From: Nostoc sp. GT001
GTDB lineage: Bacteria > Cyanobacteriota > Cyanobacteriia > Cyanobacteriales > Nostocaceae
Direction: 5' to 3'
Length of the DNA stretch: 64,000 nucleotides
Assembly (NCBI RefSeq): GCF_030382115.1
Contig: NZ_JAUDRJ010000003.1
Location: forward strand, 6,815,060-6,879,059
Below the pieces are notes generated by a model. It ran no database searches, was not told where the DNA came from, and was given only the letters and a program-made list of their open reading frames with translations. The stretch's first letter is position 1. Every line of letters starts with the position of its first letter. The position numbers were made by a program, and so were the translations under genes. This document shows positions 1 to 9,583 of the stretch, in pieces.

Positions 1-584
1 TGCTGGGAGATAAAAATGCTGACCAAGTGACAGCTTGCTTTTTTGGCGACGGTGCAGCTAACAACGGTCAGTTTTTCGAGACACTAAATATGGCAGCCCT
101 CTGGAAACTGCCAATTCTGTTTGTGGTCGAAAATAATAAGTGGGCCATTGGGATGTCTCACGAACGAGCCACTTCCCAACCAGAGATTTATAAAAAAGCC
201 AGTGTCTTTAACATGGTGGGCGTGGAAGTCGATGGCATGGATGTACTAGCAGTTCGAGCCGTGGCTCAAGAAGCTGTAGCCCGTGCCCGTGCTGGTGAAG
301 GCCCAACATTAATTGAAGCGCTTACCTACCGCTTCCGGGGTCACTCCTTGGCAGACCCAGATGAAATGCGAAGCAAAGCGGAGAAAGAATTTTGGTTCGC
401 CCGCGACCCAATTAAGAAGTTGGCAGCTTATTTGGTTGAGCAAAATCTGGCGGATGAGGGAGAAATCAAAGCCATTGACCGTAAAATTCAGGATGTAATC
501 GACGATGCGGTTAAGTTCGCCGAAAGCAGCCCTGAGCCAGACCCTAGCGAGTTATATCGTTTCGTGTTTGCAGAAGACGAATAA
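1..584 (+). CDS. pdhA: Pyruvate dehydrogenase E1 component, alpha subunit (C-terminal part)
   Basis: The gene enters from outside the window; the open frame runs from base 3 with no start visible. The protein is the thiamine-diphosphate-binding alpha subunit of the pyruvate dehydrogenase E1 enzyme, which decarboxylates pyruvate and passes the acetyl group to lipoylated E2. The TPP motif is visible: [11 protein letters not shown] near the visible start, closed by VVENN about 30 residues later. Further on, [13 protein letters not shown] matches the conserved phosphorylation-loop region of E1 alpha. The C-terminus ([11 protein letters not shown]) ends normally. A short inverted repeat follows before the next gene. 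Confidence in the family is high; the 5' part cannot be judged. Confidence 0.95.
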   Translation, partial: LGDKNADQVTACFFGDGAANNGQFFETLNMAALWKLPILFVVENNKWAIGMSHERATSQPEIYKKASVFNMVGVEVDGMDVLAVRAVAQEAVARARAGEGPTLIEALTYRFRGHSLADPDEMRSKAEKEFWFARDPIKKLAAYLVEQNLADEGEIKAIDRKIQDVIDDAVKFAESSPEPDPSELYRFVFAEDE

Positions 585-607
585 ACAGTGCTGAGTGATG
601 AGTGGTG

Positions 608-657
608 AGTGCTGAGTATTTTTTCTACTCAGAACTCAGCACTGCGTACTCAGCACT
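608..657. repeat. Short inverted repeat between pdhA and the epimerase gene
   Basis: AGTGCTGAGTA at 608-618 is perfectly complementary to 647-657. Further GTGAGT/CTCAGCACT variants lie around it. It could fold as a hairpin after pdhA, but there is no clear T-run, so a terminator role is only possible. Sequences of this GTGCTGAGT type are common filler repeats in Nostoc-like genomes. Confidence 0.6.
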
Positions 658-681
658 CCACCTTACCCAGGACTAAAATTT

Positions 682-1551
682 GTGTTTAGCATTGCAGTTC
701 AAAAGCAACAATACAAGACCTATATTCTTTCTGATGAAGCCGCTGGTTCTCAGTTAGAAGTTGTACCAGAACGCGGCGGTATCATCACCCGTTGGCGCAT
801 TCAAGGGCAAGAAATTTTTTACCTAGATACTGAACGCTTTACTCATCCTGAGTTGAGTGTTAGAGGTGGAAATCCAATTTTGTTTCCTATTTGTGGCAAT
901 CTACCAGATAATACTTACACTCATAACGGTCAAAAATATACTCTCAAACAACATGGTTTTGCCCGTGAATTGCCGTGGAAAGTAACAGAACAAGAGACTG
1001 GAGATAAAGCTAGTCTCACTCTTGTTCTTGATAGTAATGAGCAAACTAAGGCAGTTTATCCTTTTGATTTTCAACTAGCTTTCACCTACGAACTTCAAGG
1101 TAATACCCTAGAAGTCCGTCAGCAGTATAAAAACTTGTCATCTACACCAATGCCCTTTTCGGCTGGTTTCCATCCCTACTTTCTGTGTGGTGATAAAACT
1201 CAGTTAGAGCTTGAAATTCCTTCTAAGCAGTATCAAGACAATCAAACTAAGGAAATTCACTCTTTTGACGGCAATTTTGACTTTAGCCGTGATGAAATTG
1301 ATTTTGCCTTTGGACAGCTAACGAGTCAATCAGCCACCGCGATAGATCGCAGCCGGAAGTTAAAACTCACCTTGGATTATGATGATTTCTCTACCTACCT
1401 GGTATTTTGGACAGTCAAAGGCAAAGAGTTCTACTGTCTAGAACCTTGGAGTGCGACTCGTAACTCTCTCAATACTGGTGATAACCTGACTGTGTTAGCG
1501 CCAGGAGCTAGCCACACCGCATCTGTAAGGTTGACGGCTAATTTTTTCTAA
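682..1551 (+). CDS. Aldose 1-epimerase family protein (Slr1438-like)
   Basis: A 289-residue protein with a GTG start, of the galactose mutarotase-like fold, which interconverts alpha and beta anomers of aldoses or phosphosugars. Visible family signatures are LFPICGNLPDN with HGFAREL after it, a FHPYF segment in the middle (the conserved catalytic His region), and a C-terminal FYCLEPWSA containing the usual catalytic Glu. Length fits the family. It stands alone after pdhA, with its own intergenic repeat upstream. The exact substrate cannot be read from the sequence. The closest remembered relatives are cyanobacterial Slr1438-type epimerases. Confidence 0.88.
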   Translation: MFSIAVQKQQYKTYILSDEAAGSQLEVVPERGGIITRWRIQGQEIFYLDTERFTHPELSVRGGNPILFPICGNLPDNTYTHNGQKYTLKQHGFARELPWKVTEQETGDKASLTLVLDSNEQTKAVYPFDFQLAFTYELQGNTLEVRQQYKNLSSTPMPFSAGFHPYFLCGDKTQLELEIPSKQYQDNQTKEIHSFDGNFDFSRDEIDFAFGQLTSQSATAIDRSRKLKLTLDYDDFSTYLVFWTVKGKEFYCLEPWSATRNSLNTGDNLTVLAPGASHTASVRLTANFF

Positions 1552-1612
1552 ACCCCTTTACAAATCTACAGATGTATATGCTATGATTGCAAAGTTGCGA
1601 AATGCAGCAAAA

Positions 1613-1684
1613 GGGTCGCTAACTCAACGGTAGAGTACTCGGCTTTTAACCGATTAGTTCCGGGTTCGAATCCCGGGCGACCCA
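1613..1684 (+). tRNA. trnK: tRNA-Lys (UUU)
   Basis: Full cloverleaf of 72 nt. The acceptor GGGTCGC pairs with GCGACCC. The D arm is ACTC/GAGT, the anticodon loop CTTTTAA gives anticodon UUU, and the T arm CCGGG-TTCGAAT-CCCGG is perfect. The first anticodon-stem pair is a C.T mismatch. CCA is not encoded. It reads the same way as fba downstream. Confidence 0.97.
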
Positions 1685-2007
1685 TATTAGAAGTTCATTA
1701 AATAATGTAAAGAAGCGATCGCTCATCTTTGTAATTGCAGGAAGGAAAATTTGGGATACTGGGCTACCAGAGCTACTAATTCTAGGGTAGCTAAATGTAC
1801 AGCAATACAGAGCAGGTGTAGGGCATAGTACAACAGTAGAGAGCAAATATAGAACATATTTATAGTAACTATGGCGTAAAGTTTTTCAACATAGATACAC
1901 CACACTAGTTATAATTTCCTATAAGTTGAAAAAACTCTTAAGATTTAGCGTAATGATTACGCTTCTCTCACACCGACTAGCTGACAACCACATTAGGAGG
2001 ACTATCT
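1685..2007. promoter_or_regulatory. fba upstream region with an 8-bp palindrome
   Basis: 323 bases without a convincing gene. AGCGTAAT at 1947-1954 and ATTACGCT at 1956-1963 form a near-perfect palindrome about 45 bases before the fba start, a plausible operator position. AGGAGG at about 1996 is a strong ribosome-binding site for fba. Function is inferred from position only. Confidence 0.4.
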
Positions 2008-3087
2008 ATGGCGCTTGTACCACTGCGGCTGCTGTTGGATCACGCAGCTGAAAACGGTTACGGCATCCCAGCTTTCAACGTTAACAATTTGGAGCAGATT
2101 CAGGCAATCCTGAAAGCTGCTGTCGAGACAGATAGCCCCGTAATTTTACAAGCTTCACGCGGCGCTCGTAATTATGCAGGAGAAAACTTCCTCCGCCACC
2201 TGATTTTGGCTGCGGTAGAAACCTATCCTCACATTCCCATTGTCATGCACCAAGATCATGGTAATGCCCCTGCTACTTGCTACTCAGCAATTAAGAACAA
2301 CTTCACCAGCGTGATGATGGATGGTTCTTTAGAAGCTGATGCGAAAACTCCCGCTAGCTTCGAGTACAACGTTAACGTTACCCGCGAAGTTGTAAACGTA
2401 GCTCATGCTTTGGGTGTCAGCGTTGAAGGTGAACTCGGTTGTTTGGGTTCTCTAGAAACTGGTGCTGGCGAAGCTGAAGATGGTCACGGGTTTGAAGGTA
2501 CACTCGACCACTCACAACTGCTAACCGACCCTGATGAAGCTGTTGAATTCGTAGAAGCAACCCAAGTAGATGCTTTGGCTGTTGCCATTGGCACAAGCCA
2601 CGGTGCTTACAAGTTTACTCGTAAGCCGACTGGCGAAATTTTGGCCATCAGCCGCATTGAAGAAATTCACCGCCGTCTGCCTAACACCCACTTGGTAATG
2701 CACGGTTCTTCTTCTGTACCTGAAGATTTGCTTGCACTGATTAACCAATATGGTGGTGCAATTCCTGAAACCTACGGTGTACCTGTAGAAGAAATCCAAA
2801 AAGGCATCAAGAGTGGTGTACGTAAAGTAAATATTGACACCGATAACCGTTTGGCTATTACTGCTGCTGTACGTGAAGCTTTGGCTAAAAAACCAGAGGA
2901 GTTTGACCCCCGTCACTTCCTCAAGCCTTCTATTACATACATGCAGAAGGTTTGTGCTGAACGCTATCAGCAATTTGGCACAGCTGGCAACGCCAGCAAG
3001 ATTAAGCAAATTTCTTTGGAAGATTTTGCTGCTAAGTATGCTAAAGGTGAACTTAACGTTGTTACCAAATCAGCGGCTAAAGTTTAA
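2008..3087 (+). CDS. fba: Class II fructose-bisphosphate aldolase
   Basis: A 359-residue zinc-dependent aldolase of glycolysis and the Calvin cycle, cleaving or forming fructose-1,6-bisphosphate (and probably sedoheptulose-1,7-bisphosphate in this group). Zinc and catalytic region HQDHGN sits at residues 81-86, with D83 and H84 the expected catalytic/metal residues. EGELGCLG and GTSHGAYK follow, and NIDTDNR binds the substrate phosphate in the C-terminal half. Length is that of the longer CbbA/FbaA-type cyanobacterial enzymes. The ATG is preceded by an AGGAGG box. A good intrinsic terminator follows at 3160, so it is probably a single-gene transcript with strong expression. Confidence 0.97.
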   Translation: MALVPLRLLLDHAAENGYGIPAFNVNNLEQIQAILKAAVETDSPVILQASRGARNYAGENFLRHLILAAVETYPHIPIVMHQDHGNAPATCYSAIKNNFTSVMMDGSLEADAKTPASFEYNVNVTREVVNVAHALGVSVEGELGCLGSLETGAGEAEDGHGFEGTLDHSQLLTDPDEAVEFVEATQVDALAVAIGTSHGAYKFTRKPTGEILAISRIEEIHRRLPNTHLVMHGSSSVPEDLLALINQYGGAIPETYGVPVEEIQKGIKSGVRKVNIDTDNRLAITAAVREALAKKPEEFDPRHFLKPSITYMQKVCAERYQQFGTAGNASKIKQISLEDFAAKYAKGELNVVTKSAAKV

Positions 3088-3159
3088 TTTTGACGACAAA
3101 TAAATAGGGGCATAGTTTTGCTATGCTCCTAAAAAACTGAGGATTTTAATGTTGTCAGA

Positions 3160-3183
3160 AACCGGGTAAACACCCGGTTTTTT
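3160..3183 (+). terminator. Intrinsic terminator after fba
   Basis: AACCGGGT at 3160-3167 pairs with ACCCGGTT at 3172-3179 over an AAAC loop and runs into a T tract. A second hairpin (GGGGCATAG/CTATGCTCC, 3107-3129) lies just upstream without a T-run and may protect the 3' end. Confidence 0.85.
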
Positions 3184-3350
3184 GTTTTGTTCATAAGGAC
3201 TAGGAATGGGGAATGGGGCATTGGGCATTAGGAGTGCTGTTAGCGGAAAGCTAAGGTTTAGCCCGTGCTGAGTTAAGAGTTAGGAGTTTTGTTTATCTCC
3301 TTGTCTCCCTTGTCTCCTTTGTTTCCCCTGCCTCCCCTGCTCTCTACTCC

Positions 3351-4163
3351 CTAGAACACCCGATGCTGTAAAGAGGGCATTTGACGCCGGACTTGTTCAA
3401 GCCTAGTAGGTTTGATTTCTGCGATCGCAATTCCCGGTTTTTCCCCAGCATCAGCTAAAATTACACCCCAAGGGTCGATAATGACCGCATGACCGTGGGT
3501 TAGACGACGGGCGTAGTTATTCCCCGTTTGGGCAGGAGCAATGACGTAGGCGGTATTTTCGATGGCTCTGGCTTGTAGTAGTACTTGCCAGTGGTCTTTA
3601 CCTGTAAAGGCGGTAAAAGCGGCAGGAATAAATATAACATCGGCTCCCTTATTTGCCAGATGACGATACAGTTCCGGGAATCGGACATCATAACAAATAG
3701 AAAGCCCTAGATTACCGAGTTTTTCAGAAAAATAGACGGGTGGTAGTTGTGTACCAGCCACAACCGTGCTGGATTCACGATAGGTATTGCCGTCGGGAAC
3801 ATCAACATCAAATAAGTGTACTTTGTAGTAGCGGGCAAGCTCTTGACCGCTGGGGTCGATGAGTAGAGTTGTGTTATAAACTTTGCCTGTATTATCTACA
3901 GGAAGTGGAAAGCTGCCGCCCAAGATCGTAACTTGAAAGCGTTGAGCCATTTTTTTGAGAAATTTTTCACTTTCAAGAGCGATCGCATCACCTTGTGCGA
4001 GTTTATCTTTTTCTTCTCCCATATAGGAAAAGTTTTCTGGCAAACCTACCAATTCAGCACCTTGACGCACGGCAAGCTCTATTAATTCTTCTGCCTGTGC
4101 CAAATTTTTATGTAAATCGGGCACACTGGTCAATTGAATAGCGGCGGCTAAATAAGACTTCAT
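3351..4163 (-). CDS. Nitrilase-superfamily carbon-nitrogen hydrolase (Nit1/deaminated-glutathione amidase type)
   Basis: A 270-residue C-N hydrolase that cleaves amides through a Glu-Lys-Cys triad. All three residues are visible: E43 in LPENF, K114 in YYKVHLFDV and C157 in ICYDVRFPELYR. The CYDVRFPELYR motif and the length are those of the Nit1/Nit2 branch, whose known role is repair of deaminated glutathione or omega-amides. Hydrolysis of another amide is possible. It has no operon partner. The gene ends within a low-complexity CTCC-rich stretch shared by many Nostoc intergenic regions. Specific substrate is inferred from family resemblance. Confidence 0.9.
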   Translation of the reverse strand: MKSYLAAAIQLTSVPDLHKNLAQAEELIELAVRQGAELVGLPENFSYMGEEKDKLAQGDAIALESEKFLKKMAQRFQVTILGGSFPLPVDNTGKVYNTTLLIDPSGQELARYYKVHLFDVDVPDGNTYRESSTVVAGTQLPPVYFSEKLGNLGLSICYDVRFPELYRHLANKGADVIFIPAAFTAFTGKDHWQVLLQARAIENTAYVIAPAQTGNNYARRLTHGHAVIIDPWGVILADAGEKPGIAIAEIKPTRLEQVRRQMPSLQHRVF

Positions 4164-4732
4164 AGATTCAACAACGAACAGTTGATTTATGGAAGATAGA
4201 TTATCAAAATATATCGCTACTTCAAAATCTGTGGAACTTAATTAGAAATCCATCAGGGTTCCTTTTCTTTAACAGACTTGTTTTATTGCTGCTCTTAATC
4301 TTCCTCTGGGTTCTAGCGAACTGAATAATATTGCGATGAGTTGCGATCAAACCCTGATAAAAGCAGCCTGATATGAATATTTCTGTATTACAGAGCAACT
4401 AAATTTATTTATTGGGGATTGTTACACCAAATTCTATACGAATCATGTTTGATTTTGTTAATTTGAATTCGGAGCGTATCCCTTTCTTAAACAAGTTACG
4501 CACAGTCTCTTGTAGACAATCAATCTACGTAACTTAGCTTTTGGTTTTTTGTTGGCGGCGAATTCGGCAGTTGTTTTCAGGTAGAAAACTCCTAAAAATA
4601 TTCTGAAAGTGTATACAAATGTAAACAAGTTTGATAGACAGCAAATTTGCGCCTCTCAAACTTGTTTATGAAAATTAACTTAAAGTTAGAAAAAAATGGA
4701 TAACTCAAGAGGGTTTTATTGCCGATTGAGTT
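4164..4732. other. Intergenic region between the nitrilase gene and trxA
   Basis: 569 bases with no convincing gene on either strand. It holds AAGTTACG (4493-4500) complementary to CGTAACTT (4528-4535), plus the large hairpin listed at 4622. The 3' part is the trxA 3' region and the 5' part presumably contains the nitrilase promoter. Confidence 0.4.
4622..4668 (-). terminator. Long stem-loop downstream of trxA
   Basis: TAAACAAGTTTGA (4622-4634) and TCAAACTTGTTTA (4656-4668) form a perfect 13-bp stem with a 21-nt loop. The loop itself contains the palindrome GCAAATTTGC. It lies 65 bases beyond the trxA stop and could end or stabilise that transcript. No strong T tract follows, so a classical terminator is uncertain. 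Confidence 0.55.
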
Positions 4733-5056
4733 TCAAAGATGCTTTTCGAGAGTGGAAGCTAATGTAGTTTTAGGCACGGCGCCTACCACCATATCCACTT
4801 TTTGTCCACCCTTAAAAATCATTAATGTGGGAATGCTGCGGATGCCATATTGACTAGCAACATTAGGATTTTCATCTGTGTTGACTTTTACGACCTTGAT
4901 TTGACCTTTGTACTGTTCGGAGATTTCATCGACAACAGGAGCTACCATACGGCATGGTCCGCACCAGGGTGCCCAAAAGTCAACTAAAACTGGTACATCG
5001 CTGTCGAGTACTTCTTGCTTGAAACTAGAATCGGTAACTTGTGCGGCTGTTGACAT
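4733..5056 (-). CDS. trxA: Thioredoxin (m-type)
   Basis: A 107-residue cytoplasmic disulfide reductase. The active site WCGPC is at residues 31-35, with the conserved [10 protein letters not shown] context and the cis-Pro loop (RSIPTLMIF). It reduces target proteins using electrons from ferredoxin-thioredoxin reductase or NTR. The start MSTAAQ is preferred because GAAGG lies 8 bases upstream; an in-frame ATG six codons further upstream would give a longer, atypical N-terminus. It follows guaB3 on the same strand, separated by about 340 bases that contain a hairpin, so it probably has its own promoter. Confidence 0.96.
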   Translation of the reverse strand: MSTAAQVTDSSFKQEVLDSDVPVLVDFWAPWCGPCRMVAPVVDEISEQYKGQIKVVKVNTDENPNVASQYGIRSIPTLMIFKGGQKVDMVVGAVPKTTLASTLEKHL

Positions 5057-5183
5057 GCCTAAAACCTTCGCCAATAATATCTGAACTTGGTGAAAATTCT
5101 ACCATAGCAAAAACCTCAGCTTGGGAGTGCGAGGATGTACATTTGCAAAGAAGCTCTCTTATTTTATTTACAAACATAAGGAA

Positions 5184-5207
5184 CCGCCCGAACAGTAGTC
5201 CGGGCGG
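5184..5207 (-). terminator. GC-rich hairpin between guaB3 and trxA
   Basis: CCGCCCG (5184-5190) pairs with CGGGCGG (5201-5207). It lies about 190 bases after the guaB3 stop and about 130 bases before trxA. There is no clean T-run, so attenuation or mRNA protection are alternatives. The rest of the 5057-5397 gap shows only a GGATTAGG-type filler repeat. Confidence 0.5.
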
Positions 5208-5397
5208 AGTGTGGTGTGAGGAGTGAACGGAAACATGCGTCTCCGCTATCTCTATTGTAAGCGACATATCGGATTTTTCCAGCAATTGTTTAGGGGCTCA
5301 GAAAAATTTATTGAAGGATTATTGGGGATTAGGGATTAGGAATTAGGATTAAAATAACTCTTTTTCATTACCAGTCCCCAGTTCCCAGTCGCCAATT

Positions 5398-6561
5398 TTA
5401 TTTCCCCATACCTAATTGTTGAGCTTTTTGGTAAACTTTGCCTTCGGTTAATAAAGAAGGTGCAATCACAACTTCCACCTGCTGCATTTCTTTAATATTT
5501 TTCGCTCCCAAAGTGCCCATACTGGTCTTTAAGGCTCCTAAAAGATTGTGAGTACCATCATCTAGCCCTGCTGGGCCAATGAGTATTTGCTCTAAGCTAC
5601 CAGTCGTAGCAACGCGAATGCGGGTGCCACGGGGCAAGACTGGGCTAGGAGTCGCCATACCCCAATGATAACCTCGTCCTGGGGCTTCTGCGGCTCTGGC
5701 AAAGGGGGAGCCAATCATCACACCATCAGCACCACAGGCGATGCATTTGCAAATGTCGCCACCTAGGATTAAACCGCCATCAGCAATAATGGGGATATAG
5801 TTGCCAGTTTCCTTGTAGTAATCATCTCGTGCTGCGGCACAATCGGCGATCGCAGTTGCCTGTGGTACACCCACACCCAATACCCCACGAGAAGTACAAG
5901 CCGCGCCAGGCCCAATTCCCACCAGTACCCCAGCCGCCCCAGCTTTCAACAAATTCAACGTGACTTCGTAAGTTACGCAATTCCCCAACACCACAGGGAT
6001 GGGCATGGAACGGCAAAATTCTGCTAAATCGAGTGGTACTAAAGACTCTGGTGACAGATGTGCAGTAGAAACTACCGTAGCTTGGACAAAAAATAAATCT
6101 GCCCCAGCTTTGGCCACTGCCTCACCATATTTACTTGCACCTACTGGAGTCGCACTCACCGCTGCAATGCCACCTTGTTGTTTAATTTCCTGAATACGTT
6201 GTTCTATTAATTCCGGTTTTATTGGTTCGGCATAGAGTTCTTGCATGAGGGCAACAAATTCATCTTTTCCCACAGAGGCAATCCGATCTAATATTGGCTC
6301 TGGGTCAGCATAGCGAGTTTGAATCCCCTCTAAATTGAGGACACCTAATGCTCCTAACTGTGACAAACGTACAGCCATACGAACATCTACTACGCCATCC
6401 ATAGCACTAGCAATTATCGGGATTTCTCGCTCAATATTGCCAATACGCCACTTAGTATCTGCCAAACTGGGGTCTAGTGTTCTATTACCAGGGGCTAGAG
6501 CAATTTCATCTATTCCGTAAGCTCTGCGAGCTGTTTTTCCCCGCCCAAGTTGAATTTCCAC
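5398..6561 (-). CDS. guaB3: GuaB3-family IMP dehydrogenase
   Basis: A 387-residue TIM-barrel enzyme of the IMP dehydrogenase/GMP reductase family, expected to oxidise IMP to XMP in guanine nucleotide synthesis. The catalytic loop [10 protein letters not shown] places the nucleophile at C222; ADGGL and [14 protein letters not shown] form the phosphate-binding end. It is about 100 residues shorter than classical IMPDH because the Bateman (paired CBS) regulatory domain is absent. This absence is the hallmark of the GuaB3 subclass found in cyanobacteria and actinobacteria. The gene is monocistronic or loosely linked to trxA downstream. Confidence 0.92.
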   Translation of the reverse strand: MEIQLGRGKTARRAYGIDEIALAPGNRTLDPSLADTKWRIGNIEREIPIIASAMDGVVDVRMAVRLSQLGALGVLNLEGIQTRYADPEPILDRIASVGKDEFVALMQELYAEPIKPELIEQRIQEIKQQGGIAAVSATPVGASKYGEAVAKAGADLFFVQATVVSTAHLSPESLVPLDLAEFCRSMPIPVVLGNCVTYEVTLNLLKAGAAGVLVGIGPGAACTSRGVLGVGVPQATAIADCAAARDDYYKETGNYIPIIADGGLILGGDICKCIACGADGVMIGSPFARAAEAPGRGYHWGMATPSPVLPRGTRIRVATTGSLEQILIGPAGLDDGTHNLLGALKTSMGTLGAKNIKEMQQVEVVIAPSLLTEGKVYQKAQQLGMGK

Positions 6562-6710
6562 GCTTTAACTTTACTCAAATCTGTTTAAGCTAGGGTATCA
6601 AATTGTGGGGAAATTTGGGGTGTTTTTTTCCCGAACCATATAAGTGACTAGTGACGGTTGTCATTAGTCATTTGGATTTTGACCGATTAAAAATCCAAAA
6701 TTAGTTTGAT

Positions 6711-7280
6711 TTACCGTTTATTTTTAGCGGCATCCACACCAGTGTAACCAGTTGCTAACCAAATTATCGCTCTAGCTCCATCACGAACAGATTTTTCGAT
6801 AGATTCAGGGGGTTTTTCGGAAGGAACTGGCACTGGTTTTAAATAAATACCCCGACTGCCCAAAATAATTTCGCCAATGACACAAGCCCGGCGCATATGG
6901 AAGTCGGAAGTAATCAAATAAACGCTCTTAATGCCGCGAGCTTGCAAATCATCTACCAAAGTAGTAAAATTAGTAACTGTATCTACTGCTTCATAATCCA
7001 AGTGTAAACGTTGAGGATCAACACCAGCTTTGGTAAACACTCTTTGAGTGAATGTACGTGGACTGCCACCTGTAATCCAAATCGGTATATTTGGATGCTC
7101 ACGAACGAATTTTGCTGTAAATTTTTCTCGCTCTAAATGTCTCGTTGAACCACCTAACACTACAACTGCTTGCGGCTGCACAAATTGGTTTTGTACTTCT
7201 TTGTATCCCCACCACATAAATATTGGCAGGACAAAAGCCATAAAACGAAAAGATTTATTTGTAAAGAGTAGCTTATTCAA
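6711..7280 (-). CDS. YdcF/ElyC-type DUF218 envelope protein
   Basis: A 189-residue protein with one N-terminal hydrophobic segment (about residues 10-26) and a DUF218 domain outside the membrane. Family motifs are visible: AVVVLGGSTR, WITGGSPRTF and LITSDFHMRRA. Members such as SanA, ElyC and YdcF affect envelope integrity in other bacteria, but no enzyme activity is firmly known. It stands alone on the minus strand. A short open frame just upstream (7284-7490) was judged too weak to call. Confidence 0.85.
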   Translation of the reverse strand: MNKLLFTNKSFRFMAFVLPIFMWWGYKEVQNQFVQPQAVVVLGGSTRHLEREKFTAKFVREHPNIPIWITGGSPRTFTQRVFTKAGVDPQRLHLDYEAVDTVTNFTTLVDDLQARGIKSVYLITSDFHMRRACVIGEIILGSRGIYLKPVPVPSEKPPESIEKSVRDGARAIIWLATGYTGVDAAKNKR

Positions 7281-7651
7281 GGCTCAATAACTTAATTTGC
7301 TTAGTACACAATTTTCTCTGGCTATAAGAAAAAATAATTGATAGTAGAGTAGCAAACTTCCCAAGAATCTGCCCAAATTCTGACCAAATATAATATTTGG
7401 TTGGTTTTCGTATAGCAGCGCGATTAAACGTGCCTGGAGTTTTTCCTCTAATTGATGGATTATCCTAACCGATATCGGACGATTCATCAAAGGGTTTTAA
7501 CCACTTTATATAGTAGTTCTCAATTGCACAGAATCAGCAGCCAGTTGCGTGGACGGATATCCCGACTTGGGCGAACAGGCGTACCACTGTTAGGCGCACA
7601 GCAATGCTATTACCATATTAATTGCTGTATATATGAATTGTCTGAAGATAA
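7281..7651. other. Intergenic region upstream of the DUF218 gene
   Basis: 371 bases up to the tRNA-Arg 3' end. Short frames exist on both strands but none has a ribosome-binding site or recognisable family. Nothing else supported. Confidence 0.35.
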
Positions 7652-7725
7652 CGGGACTGGTGCGACTTGAACGCACGACCTGACGCTTAGGAGGCGTCCG
7701 CTCTATCCAACTGAGCTACAACCCC
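7652..7725 (-). tRNA. trnR: tRNA-Arg (CCU)
   Basis: 74-nt cloverleaf on the minus strand. The acceptor GGGGTTG pairs with CAGTCCC, including two G.U pairs. The anticodon stem is GACGC/GCGTC with loop CTCCTAA, giving anticodon CCU. The T arm TGCG/CGCA surrounds TTCAAGT. CCA is not encoded. Confidence 0.96.
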
Positions 7726-7758
7726 AACTGCGAAGCATATATAATTATAGCAGTAGTT

Positions 7759-8871
<1,113 letters not shown>

Positions 8872-8876
8872 TCAGT

Positions 8877-9488
8877 ATGCGCGATCGATTCGATATCAAT
8901 GATGCTTATGAAATTCTTGGGCTAAAACCCGGTGCGTCTCAGGCACAGGTGAAGCGAACTTACCGTAAACTGGTGAAAATTTGGCATCCCGATCGCTTTG
9001 TCGATCAAAGGCAAAAACAGGAAGCTGAGGAAAAAATCAAATCAATCAACGCAGCTTACAACAGGCTCAAATCTGAAAATCCATCTGAGCCTCCTATTCC
9101 TGAAAATCCATCTTCATCTTCGCCTAAAAATCCCCCAAAAATATCTGTCAATCGTTGGGATGCAGAAACTTTCTACACTTTAGGGGTAGAAAATGCTACT
9201 CAAGGAAGATATGAGGATGCGATCGCAGATTTTACCCACGCCATTCGTCTCAATCCTCACTATATTGACGCGTATAAATATCGTGGGCTAGTTTGCTCAC
9301 AATTGGGATACGAATATAGAGCCGCTTCAGATTTAAATAAAGCTGCACAAATAGAAGAAGAGTTAAGAAATCCGGGGAGTACGCGTAGATCGCGATCGCC
9401 TAGATATGTATCAAAACCTAAACCTCTAGTAGAAAGATTTTGTCAGAGGATAAAAAGTTTACTGCGGCTAAATCGGCGTTGGAGATAA
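8877..9488 (+). CDS. J-domain protein with TPR repeats
   Basis: A 203-residue protein. The N-terminal J domain (residues 5-70) has the HPD motif in KIWHPDRF, which stimulates DnaK-type ATPases. A Pro/Ser-rich linker follows. About two TPR repeats (residues 98-165) start with AETFYTLGVENATQGRYEDA and include AIRLNPHYIDAYKYRG. The C-terminus is basic. It is the short paralogue of the next gene, sharing the same J-linker-TPR plan but lacking the WD40 propeller. It is probably a co-chaperone that brings a client to Hsp70; the client is unknown. Confidence 0.87.
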   Translation: MRDRFDINDAYEILGLKPGASQAQVKRTYRKLVKIWHPDRFVDQRQKQEAEEKIKSINAAYNRLKSENPSEPPIPENPSSSSPKNPPKISVNRWDAETFYTLGVENATQGRYEDAIADFTHAIRLNPHYIDAYKYRGLVCSQLGYEYRAASDLNKAAQIEEELRNPGSTRRSRSPRYVSKPKPLVERFCQRIKSLLRLNRRWR

Positions 9489-9583
9489 CCAGCGAATATA
9501 GTTGAAGACACTAGAGATGGAGATAGATAATACTTATACTTGGGAATACTAAGTGTAGTAAGACTTGGTGCTGATTTCTTAGT

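Noticed and set aside
7284..7490. 68-residue frame upstream of the DUF218 gene
   Set aside because: No recognisable family or ribosome-binding site; composition looks like intergenic DNA.
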